DNA of 7,346 bases from an uncultured Ruminococcus sp. (GCA_947177715.1 CAMWVM010000074.1:1-7346), one strand, 5' to 3'. Shown: positions 1-6,361, counted from the stretch's first letter. Notes: generated by a model not told the origin, from the letters alone. Numbers and translations: made by a program.

Positions 1-83
1 GTTTTTAGTAGGAGTAGAATCTCCCACTAAAAACGTCAGCTGAAGCTGACCTTGCTGCGTTGAAAACGGGCATGCCCTTATTT
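1..83. repeat. Palindromic repeat element, copy 1 (may continue left of window)
   Basis: This stretch matches 3030-3112 in direct orientation at 78 of 83 positions; the differences are at 17, 56, 57, 73 and 77. It is a chain of inverted repeats. Hairpin H1 spans 1-34, with 14-base arms, one non-Watson-Crick pair and a 6-base loop. H2 spans 35-50 (arms GTCAGC/GCTGAC). A weaker H3 spans 51-74. The tail holds the palindrome GGGCATGCCC at 68-77. The copy begins exactly at the window edge, so any extension to the left, such as the GC-rich hairpin next to copy 2, cannot be seen. It has no coding potential. It could be a REP/MITE-like dispersed repeat or part of a structured RNA. Confidence 0.85.
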
Positions 84-206
84 GAACTAACAACTATTGT
101 CCAATATATTCAAAACGGAAAACCATTAAAAGTTTATCAGCGAAAACAAACCTCTCCTGAAATCCTAAGAGGCTATCATCGACGTTGCCAAATATGATTG
201 TTGAAA

Positions 207-234
207 CATTGAATAACGGGGCAATGCCCCTATT
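207..234. repeat. Possible degenerate copy of the repeat tail; rest of 84-400 has no gene
   Basis: The segment resembles the end of copy 1 (about 59-83). Both run TTGAA, AACGGG, a GC palindrome, then a TATT-containing end, but a few single-base insertions are needed to align them. It contains the inverted repeat GGGGCA-A-TGCCCC at 218-230. The similarity is short and could be chance or convergence. The rest of 84-400 is AT-rich and shows no open frame with a ribosome binding site. The only other structure seen is a weak 5-bp inverted repeat, CCTCT (151-155) with AGAGG (168-172). Confidence 0.35.
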
Positions 235-400
235 GTATAACAATAAATCAAACTCTTGCCTGCAACGAAATAAACAGTGTTTAATGCTGTTTTCACATTA
301 TATACAATGTTTGAATAGAAAAAATGAATAAAAAAACTATGCTGAATTAAATCGTCATAGTATAAAACTCTGAAATATGCACTTTGCACAAAAACATCAC

Positions 401-429
401 TTGACATTTATTTATTAATACCATATAAT
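401..429 (+). promoter_or_regulatory. Sigma-A promoter of glgP
   Basis: TTGACA at 401-406 and TATAAT at 424-429 are separated by exactly 17 bases, a perfect match to the vegetative sigma-A (sigma-70) consensus. Transcription should start near 436, giving glgP an untranslated leader of about 100 bases. I see no operator-like palindrome overlapping the promoter and no cre-like site. Such a strong core promoter implies high basal expression or control by a factor not evident here. Confidence 0.85.
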
Positions 430-492
430 TATATTGTGTCAGTATAATTAAATATAATTTTATATCGGGTTGAATTTTTGATCCGCCATTCA

Positions 493-527
493 GAATGCTT
501 TATTACAAAAGCAAATTCATAGGAGGG
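493..527 (+). promoter_or_regulatory. Leader hairpin and ribosome binding site of glgP
   Basis: AGGAGGG at 521-527 is a near-perfect Shine-Dalgarno sequence 10 bases before the ATG at 537, and it fixes that start. Just upstream, 493-501 can pair with 508-518 (GAAT/ATTC and GCTTT/AAAGC, with a 2-base bulge), leaving a 6-base loop. The hairpin ends three bases before the Shine-Dalgarno sequence and does not hide it. It could therefore stabilise the message or keep the site open. It also covers the alternative in-frame ATG at 495, which has no ribosome binding site. Confidence 0.55.
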
Positions 528-536
528 AAAAATATT

Positions 537-2957
537 ATGGCAAAAAGCACAGCTTCATCTAAAAGCAAAACTATTTCTAAAGCAGAGCTTAAAGAGCAAT
601 TTGTCAATATCATTCACAATGATTATCAGACAACTCCCGAAGAAGCTTCAGACCAACAGGTTTTTGAGGCGTTGACAAAAATCGTTGTAAACATCCTAAA
701 ATCAAAAAGACGTCATTTTACAGTTAAGACTAATTCTCAGGGACGTAAAAAAGTTTACTATCTTTCAATGGAATTCCTTATGGGACGTTCCTTGAAAACA
801 AGCATATATAATCTTGAAATGGTTAAAGAAACCACTGATATGCTGAAAGATTTCGGTATTTCAATTAACAGCATTTATGATCAGGAACCTGATGCAGGTT
901 TGGGCAACGGCGGTTTGGGTAGACTTGCTGCTTGCTATCTTGACGCACTTGCTGCTGACGGTTATCACGCAACAGGTTATTCTATTTGCTATGAATTCGG
1001 TATTTTCAAACAGAAGCTTGACGACGGCTGGCAGACAGAGTTACCTGACAACTGGCTTCCGGGCGGTTCAGCTTGGCTCGTTCCTGTTCCAACGAAGGCT
1101 GTTGAAGTAAGATTTGACGGTGAGCTTAAGGAATACTGGGATAATCAATACCACTGTGTAACTCACGAGAACTACACATCTGTTATGGCTATTCCATATG
1201 ATTTGTTTGTTTCAGGTTATGATTCTGAGGCTGTTTCTAAGCTTAGACTTTGGAAGGCTGAATGTCCTTCATTTGACATGTCTATGTTCAACAAGGGTGA
1301 TTACTCAAAGGCCTTGGGAAGAAACATTATTTCTCAGGCAATTACAAAGGTTCTTTATCCTAATGACAATCATGCTGAAGGTAAATCACTTAGATTAAGA
1401 CAGCAATATTTCCTTTGTGCGGCTTCAATCGGTGATATTGTAAACCAGCACATGAGCGTTTACGGAACACTGGACAACCTTCATGAAAAGGTAGCAATTC
1501 ACATTAACGATACTCACCCGACCCTTGCTATTCCAGAGCTTATGAGAGTTCTTCTTGACGACTGCGGATATTCATGGGACAAGGCTTGGCACATTGTTCA
1601 GCACACCTTTGCATATACAAATCATACGGTTATGCCTGAAGCACTTGAAAAGTGGGACTGCAATCTTCTCAAGAGTGTTACACCGAGAATATTCTCTATC
1701 ATTGTTGAAATTAACGAGCGTTACTGCCGTGATCTTTGGGAAAGATATCAGGATCATGACAAGGTTTCAAGAATGTCTATTATTGAAAACAATTTTGTTA
1801 AGATGGCTACTCTTTGCGTTCACGCTTCACACAGTGTAAACGGTGTTGCTAAGATTCACTCTGAAATCATCAAAAGAGAAACATTTAAGGATGAGTATAA
1901 CGATACTCCTACTAAATTCAAGAATGTCACAAACGGTATTGCATACAGAAGATGGCTTTATCAGTCAAACGAGGGTCTTACTGAACTGCTTAAAGATAAA
2001 ATCGGAAGCGGATTCCTAAAGAATGCTTCTGATCTTTCAAAGCTGACAGTTTTCAAAGATGATCCCGAAGTTCTTGACAAATTAGCTGGAATTAAACTTG
2101 ATAACAAGAAAAAATTTGCGAAATACGTTAAGAATCAATATGGTATCATTCTTAACACTGACTCAATTTTTGACGTTCAGGTTAAGAGATTGCATGAATA
2201 TAAAAGGCAGCAGCTTAATGCGCTGAACATTATTTCTGAATACAACTACCTGAAAGAAAACCCTGACGCTGATTTTGTACCAAAGACTTATATCTTTGCA
2301 GCTAAGGCAGCTCCGGGATACTACATGGCTAAACAGATCATCAAGCTTATCTGGAACATTTCTCAGGAAGTAAGAAAAGACAAGAAGCTGAATGAAAAGC
2401 TGAATGTTGTATTCCTTGAAGACTATAATGTTACACTTTCAGAGCTTCTCATGCCTGCTGCTAACATTTCAGAGCAGATTTCCCTTGCAGGAACAGAGGC
2501 TTCCGGTACGGGCAACATGAAGCTTATGATTAACGGTGCTATTACGCTTGGTACTATGGATGGAGCTAATGTTGAAATTCACGAGGCTGTTGGTAATGAC
2601 AACATCATTATCTTTGGTATGAACGTTGACGAAGTAAACGCTTCAAAGGCAGGATATCAGCCGATGAACATTTACAACTCAAACGGTGTTATTAAAGCTG
2701 CTATTGACAGAATGCAGTATGGCATCAACGGTGAGGTGTTCAACGAAATTGCTGACACGCTGAAAAATCAGGACACATACATGGCTTTGGTTGATTTCGA
2801 CTCATATCAGAAGGCTCAGAAATATGCTTCTGAATGCTATAAGGATCAGCGCAAATGGAACAAGATGTCACTTATGAACATTGCAAATGCAGGTATTTTC
2901 TCTGCTGACCGTTCTGTAGAAGACTATGCACGTGACATTTGGGGACTAAGCAAATAA
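537..2957 (+). CDS. glgP: Glycogen/alpha-glucan phosphorylase (GT35)
   Basis: This PLP-dependent cytoplasmic enzyme releases glucose-1-phosphate from the non-reducing ends of glycogen or other alpha-1,4-glucans by phosphorolysis. The 806-residue protein has the full family length. Family landmarks are in order: YYLSMEFLMGR (74-84), the glycine-rich GLGNGGLGRLAA (121-132), HINDTHP (322-328), DVQVKRLHEYKR (546-557), KAAPGY (590-595), and EASGTGNMK, whose Lys662 should form the Schiff base with PLP. The start at 537 is chosen for its AGGAGGG site; an in-frame ATG at 495 would add 14 residues but lacks one. The segment TNGIAYRRWL departs from the more usual TNGITPRRWL, which is probably a clade difference. 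No other glycogen gene is adjacent, so it appears monocistronic, with its own promoter and a shared terminator at 3127-3159. Natural substrate preference (glycogen, starch dextrins or maltodextrin) cannot be read from the sequence. Confidence 0.97.
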   Translation: MAKSTASSKSKTISKAELKEQFVNIIHNDYQTTPEEASDQQVFEALTKIVVNILKSKRRHFTVKTNSQGRKKVYYLSMEFLMGRSLKTSIYNLEMVKETTDMLKDFGISINSIYDQEPDAGLGNGGLGRLAACYLDALAADGYHATGYSICYEFGIFKQKLDDGWQTELPDNWLPGGSAWLVPVPTKAVEVRFDGELKEYWDNQYHCVTHENYTSVMAIPYDLFVSGYDSEAVSKLRLWKAECPSFDMSMFNKGDYSKALGRNIISQAITKVLYPNDNHAEGKSLRLRQQYFLCAASIGDIVNQHMSVYGTLDNLHEKVAIHINDTHPTLAIPELMRVLLDDCGYSWDKAWHIVQHTFAYTNHTVMPEALEKWDCNLLKSVTPRIFSIIVEINERYCRDLWERYQDHDKVSRMSIIENNFVKMATLCVHASHSVNGVAKIHSEIIKRETFKDEYNDTPTKFKNVTNGIAYRRWLYQSNEGLTELLKDKIGSGFLKNASDLSKLTVFKDDPEVLDKLAGIKLDNKKKFAKYVKNQYGIILNTDSIFDVQVKRLHEYKRQQLNALNIISEYNYLKENPDADFVPKTYIFAAKAAPGYYMAKQIIKLIWNISQEVRKDKKLNEKLNVVFLEDYNVTLSELLMPAANISEQISLAGTEASGTGNMKLMINGAITLGTMDGANVEIHEAVGNDNIIIFGMNVDEVNASKAGYQPMNIYNSNGVIKAAIDRMQYGINGEVFNEIADTLKNQDTYMALVDFDSYQKAQKYASECYKDQRKWNKMSLMNIANAGIFSADRSVEDYARDIWGLSK

Positions 2958-2966
2958 TATAACTCA

Positions 2967-3103
2967 GGCAAGATGCACCCCAGCCTCCAACCTATCCTTT
3001 CGGATAGGTGTGGCGGCGGGAGCCATTATGTTTTTAGTAGGAGTACAATCTCCCACTAAAAACGTCAGCTGAAGCTGACCTTGCCACGTTGAAAACGGGC
3101 AAG
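2967..3103. other. Compact multi-hairpin element (candidate structured RNA or palindromic repeat)
   Basis: Four successive inverted repeats fill the space after glgP. H4 (2978-3021) is a long interrupted stem whose core is CCTATCC/GGATAGG. H1 spans 3030-3063, H2 3064-3079 and H3 3080-3103; in H3, CTTGCC/GGCAAG and CGTT/AACG pair around a 3-base loop with one bulge. GC content over 2971-3030 is about 58%, well above the surroundings. GGCAAG at 2967-2972 could also pair with CTTGCC at 3080-3085 and close the whole structure. The transcribed strand is unclear. H1 has a G-U pair and H4 a GAAA loop only in the minus-strand RNA, whereas copy 1's H3 keeps pairing (G-U) only in plus-strand RNA. If glgP transcripts run to the terminator at 3127, the element lies in their 3' UTR. 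I recognise no named RNA family. Confidence 0.6.
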
Positions 3104-3112
3104 CCTTTATTT
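3030..3112. repeat. Palindromic repeat element, copy 2
   Basis: Direct repeat of bases 1-83 with five substitutions. H1 and H2 arms are identical in both copies, and one change falls in the H1 loop (base 17 versus 3046). The other four fall in or beside H3, whose arms pair fully here and only partly in copy 1. Keeping the stems while the loop varies suggests selection or recent spread. The two copies bracket glgP with its promoter. There are no transposase remains and no clear target-site duplication. Identity fades after 3112. Confidence 0.85.
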
Positions 3113-3126
3113 TAATATATACAACA

Positions 3127-3159
3127 AAAGCCTTCGGAAATCCGAAGGCTTTATTTTTT
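3127..3159. terminator. Bidirectional rho-independent terminator between glgP and the L,D-transpeptidase gene
   Basis: A perfect 12-bp inverted repeat (3127-3138 with 3141-3152, core GCCTTCGGA/TCCGAAGGC) is followed on the plus strand by a T-rich run (3150-3159). On the minus strand it is followed by a shorter TTTTGTTGT run. It starts six bases after the transpeptidase stop codon on the minus strand, and lies about 170 bases past the glgP stop. It probably serves both convergent genes. Confidence 0.9.
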
Positions 3160-4792
3160 ACCAATACATCACGCATGGTGTACCCATGGGCACATTTTTA
3201 TACACATATTCGGCAGCTTTATAAGGCATATTAATACAGCCGTGGGAACCATACTGTTTATACCTTGTACCGCCAAAGGACGAATGCCATGTAGCGTCGT
3301 GAAGTCCCACACCAAAGGTACTGATATTATTCCAGAAAGTAACCGGTGTTTCCCATGTTTCACCTGAAGACAGGCTACCCTTTAAAGTTTTGTCCTTTTC
3401 TTTAATCCAAAGCTTATACACTCCCTCAGGTGTATTTCTCTCTTCCGTTGGCATTCCTGAAACGATATCGCACTCATATTTCAGCTTTCCGTCTTTATAG
3501 TACCAAAAATGCTGTTTTTTCAGATCCACTTCCATATATGTATTACCTATATCTGTATTTTCTGTTCGCCAATCAGGGTTACAGGTATATTCATAATGGG
3601 AATCGGGATTTATATAATAAATTGGTTCTACATCAGCGGATTTACATGCTTTTACTGCTTCTACGATTGCGTCACAAGTTTTCTCCTGATCTATCCACCA
3701 ACCGTAACAGCCTTTTCCTGCTGAAACTGTAATTGTACCTCGGCTTGTAGATTTGAATGTTCTATCCTTGCCATATGTATCATATTTATCTGCAAGTTTC
3801 TCTACATATTCCATTGCCTTGTCCTCGTCGACCTTAAAGCTTTCATTCGCTTTCAAGCCGTCAAGCACAATCCAATCCACAAATTCTGTGCCTTTAAGCA
3901 CTTCCTTAGTATAATTAAAATCGAAAGTCAACTCAACATTAGTTAAATCGTTAAGCTTTTGACATGTTTCGGTTAATTGCTCTGCTGTTATTTCAGGCTT
4001 TTGATAACAATCCACTTCCGACAAATCAATATAGCTTGAACCCTCGGCAATGCATTCATGGATATAATCAAAGAGAACTTTTTCTTTAGCACTGTCTATT
4101 TTGCCGCCTTTTCGCTCTTTTACCACAACAAAACTGCTGCCGTTTTTTTCAATGGCGGCATTCTGCGGAACTGAATCTGCTGAGGCATCTATAACCTTCC
4201 GTTTAATCTGATTGTCCAGCTTATCATTATCAAAAGAATATTCAGGAGTAAAGCTATAATCGTCACCACTGAAAAGTGACATAAACCACAGATAATGATT
4301 CTGCTCATCATAGAATTTCGTCACGCTTTCGCTGATATTATCAATATAACCAATACTTTTAACATCCACATTGACTTCATTTCCATCAAATTTAACCAAG
4401 GTTATTTTTTCGGGTATTGCGGTATCGTCGGATTTCAAAATTTCATCATAGACTTCCTTTGGTGTTTTTCCGCCCACGCTTTTTCCATTTATTTTTGTAT
4501 TAGGCAGGAACTTATCGTTCGTTCTGCTCATACCATACAGATAAAAGGCTGCGGCAAAAGACACCAGCAAAACTATCAGAAGCCCTACTATTATTTTTCC
4601 TTTACTCTTTTTCTTTTCTGTCTTTTTATCGGTCTGAGTGTAATTATGAAGTTCAGACGACTGTTGTGAATTACTCTGACGTCTATTGGTTGTCATATTT
4701 TTTGCAATAATACGAGCCATTTCTTCTTTTGATTTTTGATTTTTTGTCATGTTTTGGTTTGTGTTATTATTGTTCACTTTATTGTTTTCCAT
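3158..4792 (-). CDS. Membrane-anchored L,D-transpeptidase (YkuD) with peptidoglycan-binding-type domain
   Basis: This extracytoplasmic enzyme is predicted to make 3-3 peptidoglycan cross-links or attach groups to meso-diaminopimelate, using a catalytic cysteine and independently of classic penicillin-binding proteins. The 544 residues read as follows. A hydrophilic, Asn/Gln/Lys-rich cytoplasmic tail spans 1-66, and one membrane helix spans about 67-87. A long extracellular region begins with NGKSVGGKTPKEV, the opening typical of the PG_binding_4 domain often joined to YkuD in Firmicutes, and probably contains two such modules. The YkuD domain spans about 417-544. The catalytic signature is SHGCINM with Cys519, plus the upstream conserved His498 in GLHDATW. 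No cleavable signal peptide is seen; the helix acts as an anchor. The start is supported by AGAAAGG, 8 bases before the ATG. It has its own promoter and is divergent from ilvE. The reaction is inferred from the family; the exact acceptor is unknown. Confidence 0.93.
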   Translation of the reverse strand: MENNKVNNNNTNQNMTKNQKSKEEMARIIAKNMTTNRRQSNSQQSSELHNYTQTDKKTEKKKSKGKIIVGLLIVLLVSFAAAFYLYGMSRTNDKFLPNTKINGKSVGGKTPKEVYDEILKSDDTAIPEKITLVKFDGNEVNVDVKSIGYIDNISESVTKFYDEQNHYLWFMSLFSGDDYSFTPEYSFDNDKLDNQIKRKVIDASADSVPQNAAIEKNGSSFVVVKERKGGKIDSAKEKVLFDYIHECIAEGSSYIDLSEVDCYQKPEITAEQLTETCQKLNDLTNVELTFDFNYTKEVLKGTEFVDWIVLDGLKANESFKVDEDKAMEYVEKLADKYDTYGKDRTFKSTSRGTITVSAGKGCYGWWIDQEKTCDAIVEAVKACKSADVEPIYYINPDSHYEYTCNPDWRTENTDIGNTYMEVDLKKQHFWYYKDGKLKYECDIVSGMPTEERNTPEGVYKLWIKEKDKTLKGSLSSGETWETPVTFWNNISTFGVGLHDATWHSSFGGTRYKQYGSHGCINMPYKAAEYVYKNVPMGTPCVMYW

Positions 4793-4850
4793 AGCACTGA
4801 CCTTTCTTTAGTTGCAAGCGTTGTTTGACGACAGAATACTATCTTTTTTT

Positions 4851-4879
4851 ATTATACAACAACCGTCGGCAAATTGCAA
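4851..4879 (-). promoter_or_regulatory. Promoter of the L,D-transpeptidase gene
   Basis: On the minus strand, TTGCAA (4879-4874) and TATAAT (4856-4851) lie 17 bases apart, a good sigma-A promoter with a perfect -10. The predicted leader is about 50 bases. A 7-bp inverted repeat, GTTGCAA (4811-4817) and TTGCAAC (4874-4880), brackets the start region. The right half overlaps the -35 box, so a regulator site is conceivable but unproven. Confidence 0.7.
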
Positions 4880-4940
4880 CCAAGTTTTTATTGACAAATA
4901 TAAAAAAGTGTGAAGAAATGTTTATTTTTTTTATTTACTA

Positions 4941-4969
4941 TTGAAAACCATGAAAAAAAGTATTATAAT
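4941..4969 (+). promoter_or_regulatory. Promoter of ilvE
   Basis: TTGAAA at 4941-4946 and TATAAT at 4964-4969 are 17 bases apart, a near-consensus sigma-A promoter. Transcription would start near 4976, leaving a leader of only about 30 bases. That is too short for a T-box or attenuator, so control by amino acid supply, if any, would act at the promoter. Confidence 0.8.
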
Positions 4970-5005
4970 AAAAGATGAAATTAATAATATGAAAGAAGGA
5001 TTAGT

Positions 5006-6076
5006 ATGTTAGATATAAAAATCGAACGTACCTCGACTCCAAAGGAAAAACCAACTGATGAAACCAAACTTGGATTTGGTCATATTTTCACTGACCATAT
5101 GTTTATAATGAACTATGATGCCGGTCAGGGATGGCATGACGCAAGAATCGTGCCTTATGGTAATCTCTCTCTTTCCCCTGCTTCAATGTGTCTTCACTAT
5201 GGACAGGAAATTTTTGAGGGATTAAAGGCTTACCGTACTGCTGACGGAAGCGTTCAGCTTTTCAGACCTGATGAAAACTTCAAGAGAATGAATGTTTCAA
5301 ACGAAAGAATGGTTATTCCTGCAATTAACGAAGAGGATATGCTCTATGCTTTAAAAAAACTGATTGAAATTGAAAATGATTGGGTTCCTCACACTGAGGG
5401 TACTTCACTTTACATAAGACCGTTCATTATTTCTACTGACCCTTATGTTGGTGTAAAGCCTGCTGATCATTATTTATTTATGATTATTCTTTCTCCTTCG
5501 GGGGCTTACTACTCAACAGGACTTAACCCTGTTAAAATCTACGTTGAAAAGAAATATGTAAGAGCTGTAAGAGGCGGTACCGGATTTGCTAAGACTGCTG
5601 CTAACTATGCTATTTCTCTCAAGGGACAGGAAGAAGCTCACGAACAGGATTATGAGCAGGTACTTTGGCTTGACGGTGTTGAGCAGAAATATGTTGAAGA
5701 AGTTGGTTCAATGAACATTTTCTTTGTAATTGACGGAGAAGTTATAACTCCTGAGCTTACAGGCTCTGTTCTACCTGGAATCACCAGAAAATCAGCTATT
5801 GAGATATGCAAGAGCAAGGGATATAAGGTTACTGAAAGAAGAATTTCCATTGAAGAGATTGCTCAGGCATATGATGACGGAAAGCTTGACGAAGTATTCG
5901 GTACAGGTACTGCTGCGGTTATTTCTCCTGTTGGTCATCTCAAATGGGGCGACAAGATCATGACAATCAACGACAACAAGATCGGGTCTATATCACAAAT
6001 GCTTTATGACACACTCACAGGTATTCAATGGGGTACTATTGAAGATACTTTCAACTGGATTGTTAAGATTGATTAA
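5006..6076 (+). CDS. ilvE: Branched-chain amino acid aminotransferase (PLP fold type IV, class IIb-like)
   Basis: This cytoplasmic enzyme swaps the amino group between glutamate and the 2-oxo acids of leucine, isoleucine and valine, the last step of their synthesis and the first of their breakdown. At 356 residues it has the length of the longer, mammalian/Bacillus-like BCAT branch rather than the roughly 310-residue E. coli type. Visible landmarks are HYGQEIFEGLKAY (64-76), YIRPFI, the PLP lysine motif GGTGFAKTAANYA with Lys196 as the Schiff-base residue, QVLWLDG, EEVGSMNIFFV (Glu232 region, cofactor ring contact), TGSVLPGITR and the GTGTAA phosphate-loop segment. The start is supported by AGAAGGA, 5 bases before the ATG. 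It is a single-gene unit with its own promoter and a terminator at 6092; no other ilv/leu gene is nearby. D-amino acid transaminase and aminodeoxychorismate lyase share the fold, but length and motifs favour BCAT. Confidence 0.96.
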   Translation: MLDIKIERTSTPKEKPTDETKLGFGHIFTDHMFIMNYDAGQGWHDARIVPYGNLSLSPASMCLHYGQEIFEGLKAYRTADGSVQLFRPDENFKRMNVSNERMVIPAINEEDMLYALKKLIEIENDWVPHTEGTSLYIRPFIISTDPYVGVKPADHYLFMIILSPSGAYYSTGLNPVKIYVEKKYVRAVRGGTGFAKTAANYAISLKGQEEAHEQDYEQVLWLDGVEQKYVEEVGSMNIFFVIDGEVITPELTGSVLPGITRKSAIEICKSKGYKVTERRISIEEIAQAYDDGKLDEVFGTGTAAVISPVGHLKWGDKIMTINDNKIGSISQMLYDTLTGIQWGTIEDTFNWIVKID

Positions 6077-6091
6077 TTGATATGAAACAGT

Positions 6092-6123
6092 AAAGCGGCA
6101 GATGATTATTCTGCCGCTTTTAT
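6092..6123 (+). terminator. Terminator of ilvE
   Basis: An 11-bp perfect inverted repeat (AAAGCGGCAGA at 6092-6102, TCTGCCGCTTT at 6110-6120) with a 7-base loop begins 16 bases after the ilvE stop codon. The following T run is short (TTTTATCTATC), so some read-through to the second terminator at 6231 is possible. Confidence 0.85.
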
Positions 6124-6156
6124 CTATCAAAAAAGTCTAAATTATATTAAATTTAA

Positions 6157-6223
6157 GGGACGTGCTCTCTTCACAGTGAAATTTTGCTTCGAAACATTGA
6201 AAGTTTCCTTCGAAAACGTTCCC
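6157..6223. other. Weakly structured intergenic stretch between two terminators
   Basis: GGGACGT (6157-6163) can pair with ACGTTCCC (6216-6223) with one bulge. This would enclose two small hairpins: TTCA-CAG-TGAA (about 6169-6181) and GAAAC/GTTTC (6191-6195 with 6203-6207). The palindrome TTCGAA occurs twice, at 6188-6193 and 6209-6214, 21 bases apart. The fold lies directly before the terminator at 6231, the layout of a small RNA, and a TATATT box sits at 6143-6148. No matching -35 box is seen, so this is only a possibility. Confidence 0.25.
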
Positions 6224-6230
6224 ATGTTAT

Positions 6231-6259
6231 AAAAAATAGCCCTTTAGGGCTATTTTTTT
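6231..6259. terminator. Bidirectional terminator between ilvE and the lipid kinase gene
   Basis: AAAAAATAGCCC (6231-6242) pairs perfectly with GGGCTATTTTTT (6247-6258) around a TTTA loop, giving an A-tract/stem/T-tract in both directions. It most likely ends the lipid kinase transcript on the minus strand, about 100 bases past its stop codon. It also acts as a backstop for ilvE read-through on the plus strand. Confidence 0.88.
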
Positions 6260-6260
6260 A

Positions 6261-6360
6261 CCTGTTTTCAACTCCTTGCGTAGTGCCGACCAAAGGGATT
6301 TCCTCTGTCTGCCGAATTCATTCGAAGAATGAATTTAGCGACACACTCAGGCAACAGAGG
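6261..6360. repeat. Second hairpin-rich intergenic element, next to the lipid kinase stop
   Basis: An 11-bp stem with one bulge joins 6302-6313 (CCTCTGT, TGCC) to 6350-6360 (GGCA, ACAGAGG). It encloses a perfect 9-bp hairpin, AATTCATTC-GAA-GAATGAATT, at 6315-6335, and a 13-base single-stranded stretch. Bases 6261-6301 are an unpaired flank, and one end holds CCTGTTTTCAAC (6261-6272), whose complement differs by one base from GTTGAAAACGGG in the glgP-flanking repeats. In the kinase mRNA the fold begins one base after the stop codon. No second copy is present in this window. 'Repeat' is inferred from its palindromic make-up; it could equally be a 3' UTR stability structure. Confidence 0.5.
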
Positions 6361-6361
6361 A

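Noticed and set aside
1..112. CRISPR array, because the repeats are palindromic
   Set aside because: The copies are about 3 kb apart with a gene between them, not regularly spaced, and no cas gene is present.
165..407. 80-codon open frame on the minus strand upstream of glgP
   Set aside because: No Shine-Dalgarno sequence before its ATG, it overlaps the -35 box of glgP, and its composition looks like translated AT-rich spacer.
495..536. Upstream in-frame ATG extending GlgP by 14 residues
   Set aside because: No ribosome binding site precedes it; AGGAGGG at 521-527 clearly serves the ATG at 537, and the extra residues lie in the leader hairpin.
2964..3176. 70-codon open frame on the minus strand across the hairpin element
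   Set aside because: It starts inside the transpeptidase coding end, has no ribosome binding site, and crosses the terminator and all four hairpins; it is open by chance within the repeat.
4891..4919. A second ilvE promoter from the exact TTGACA at 4891-4896
   Set aside because: The bases 17 downstream (AGAAAT) are a poor -10 box, while TTGAAA-17-TATAAT at 4941-4969 is much better placed.
2962..6354. Shared ten-mer ACTCAGGCAA in the two hairpin elements (2962-2971 and 6345-6354)
   Set aside because: Ten-base matches are expected by chance in a window this size, and the orientation does not agree with that of the shared GTTGAAAAC motif.
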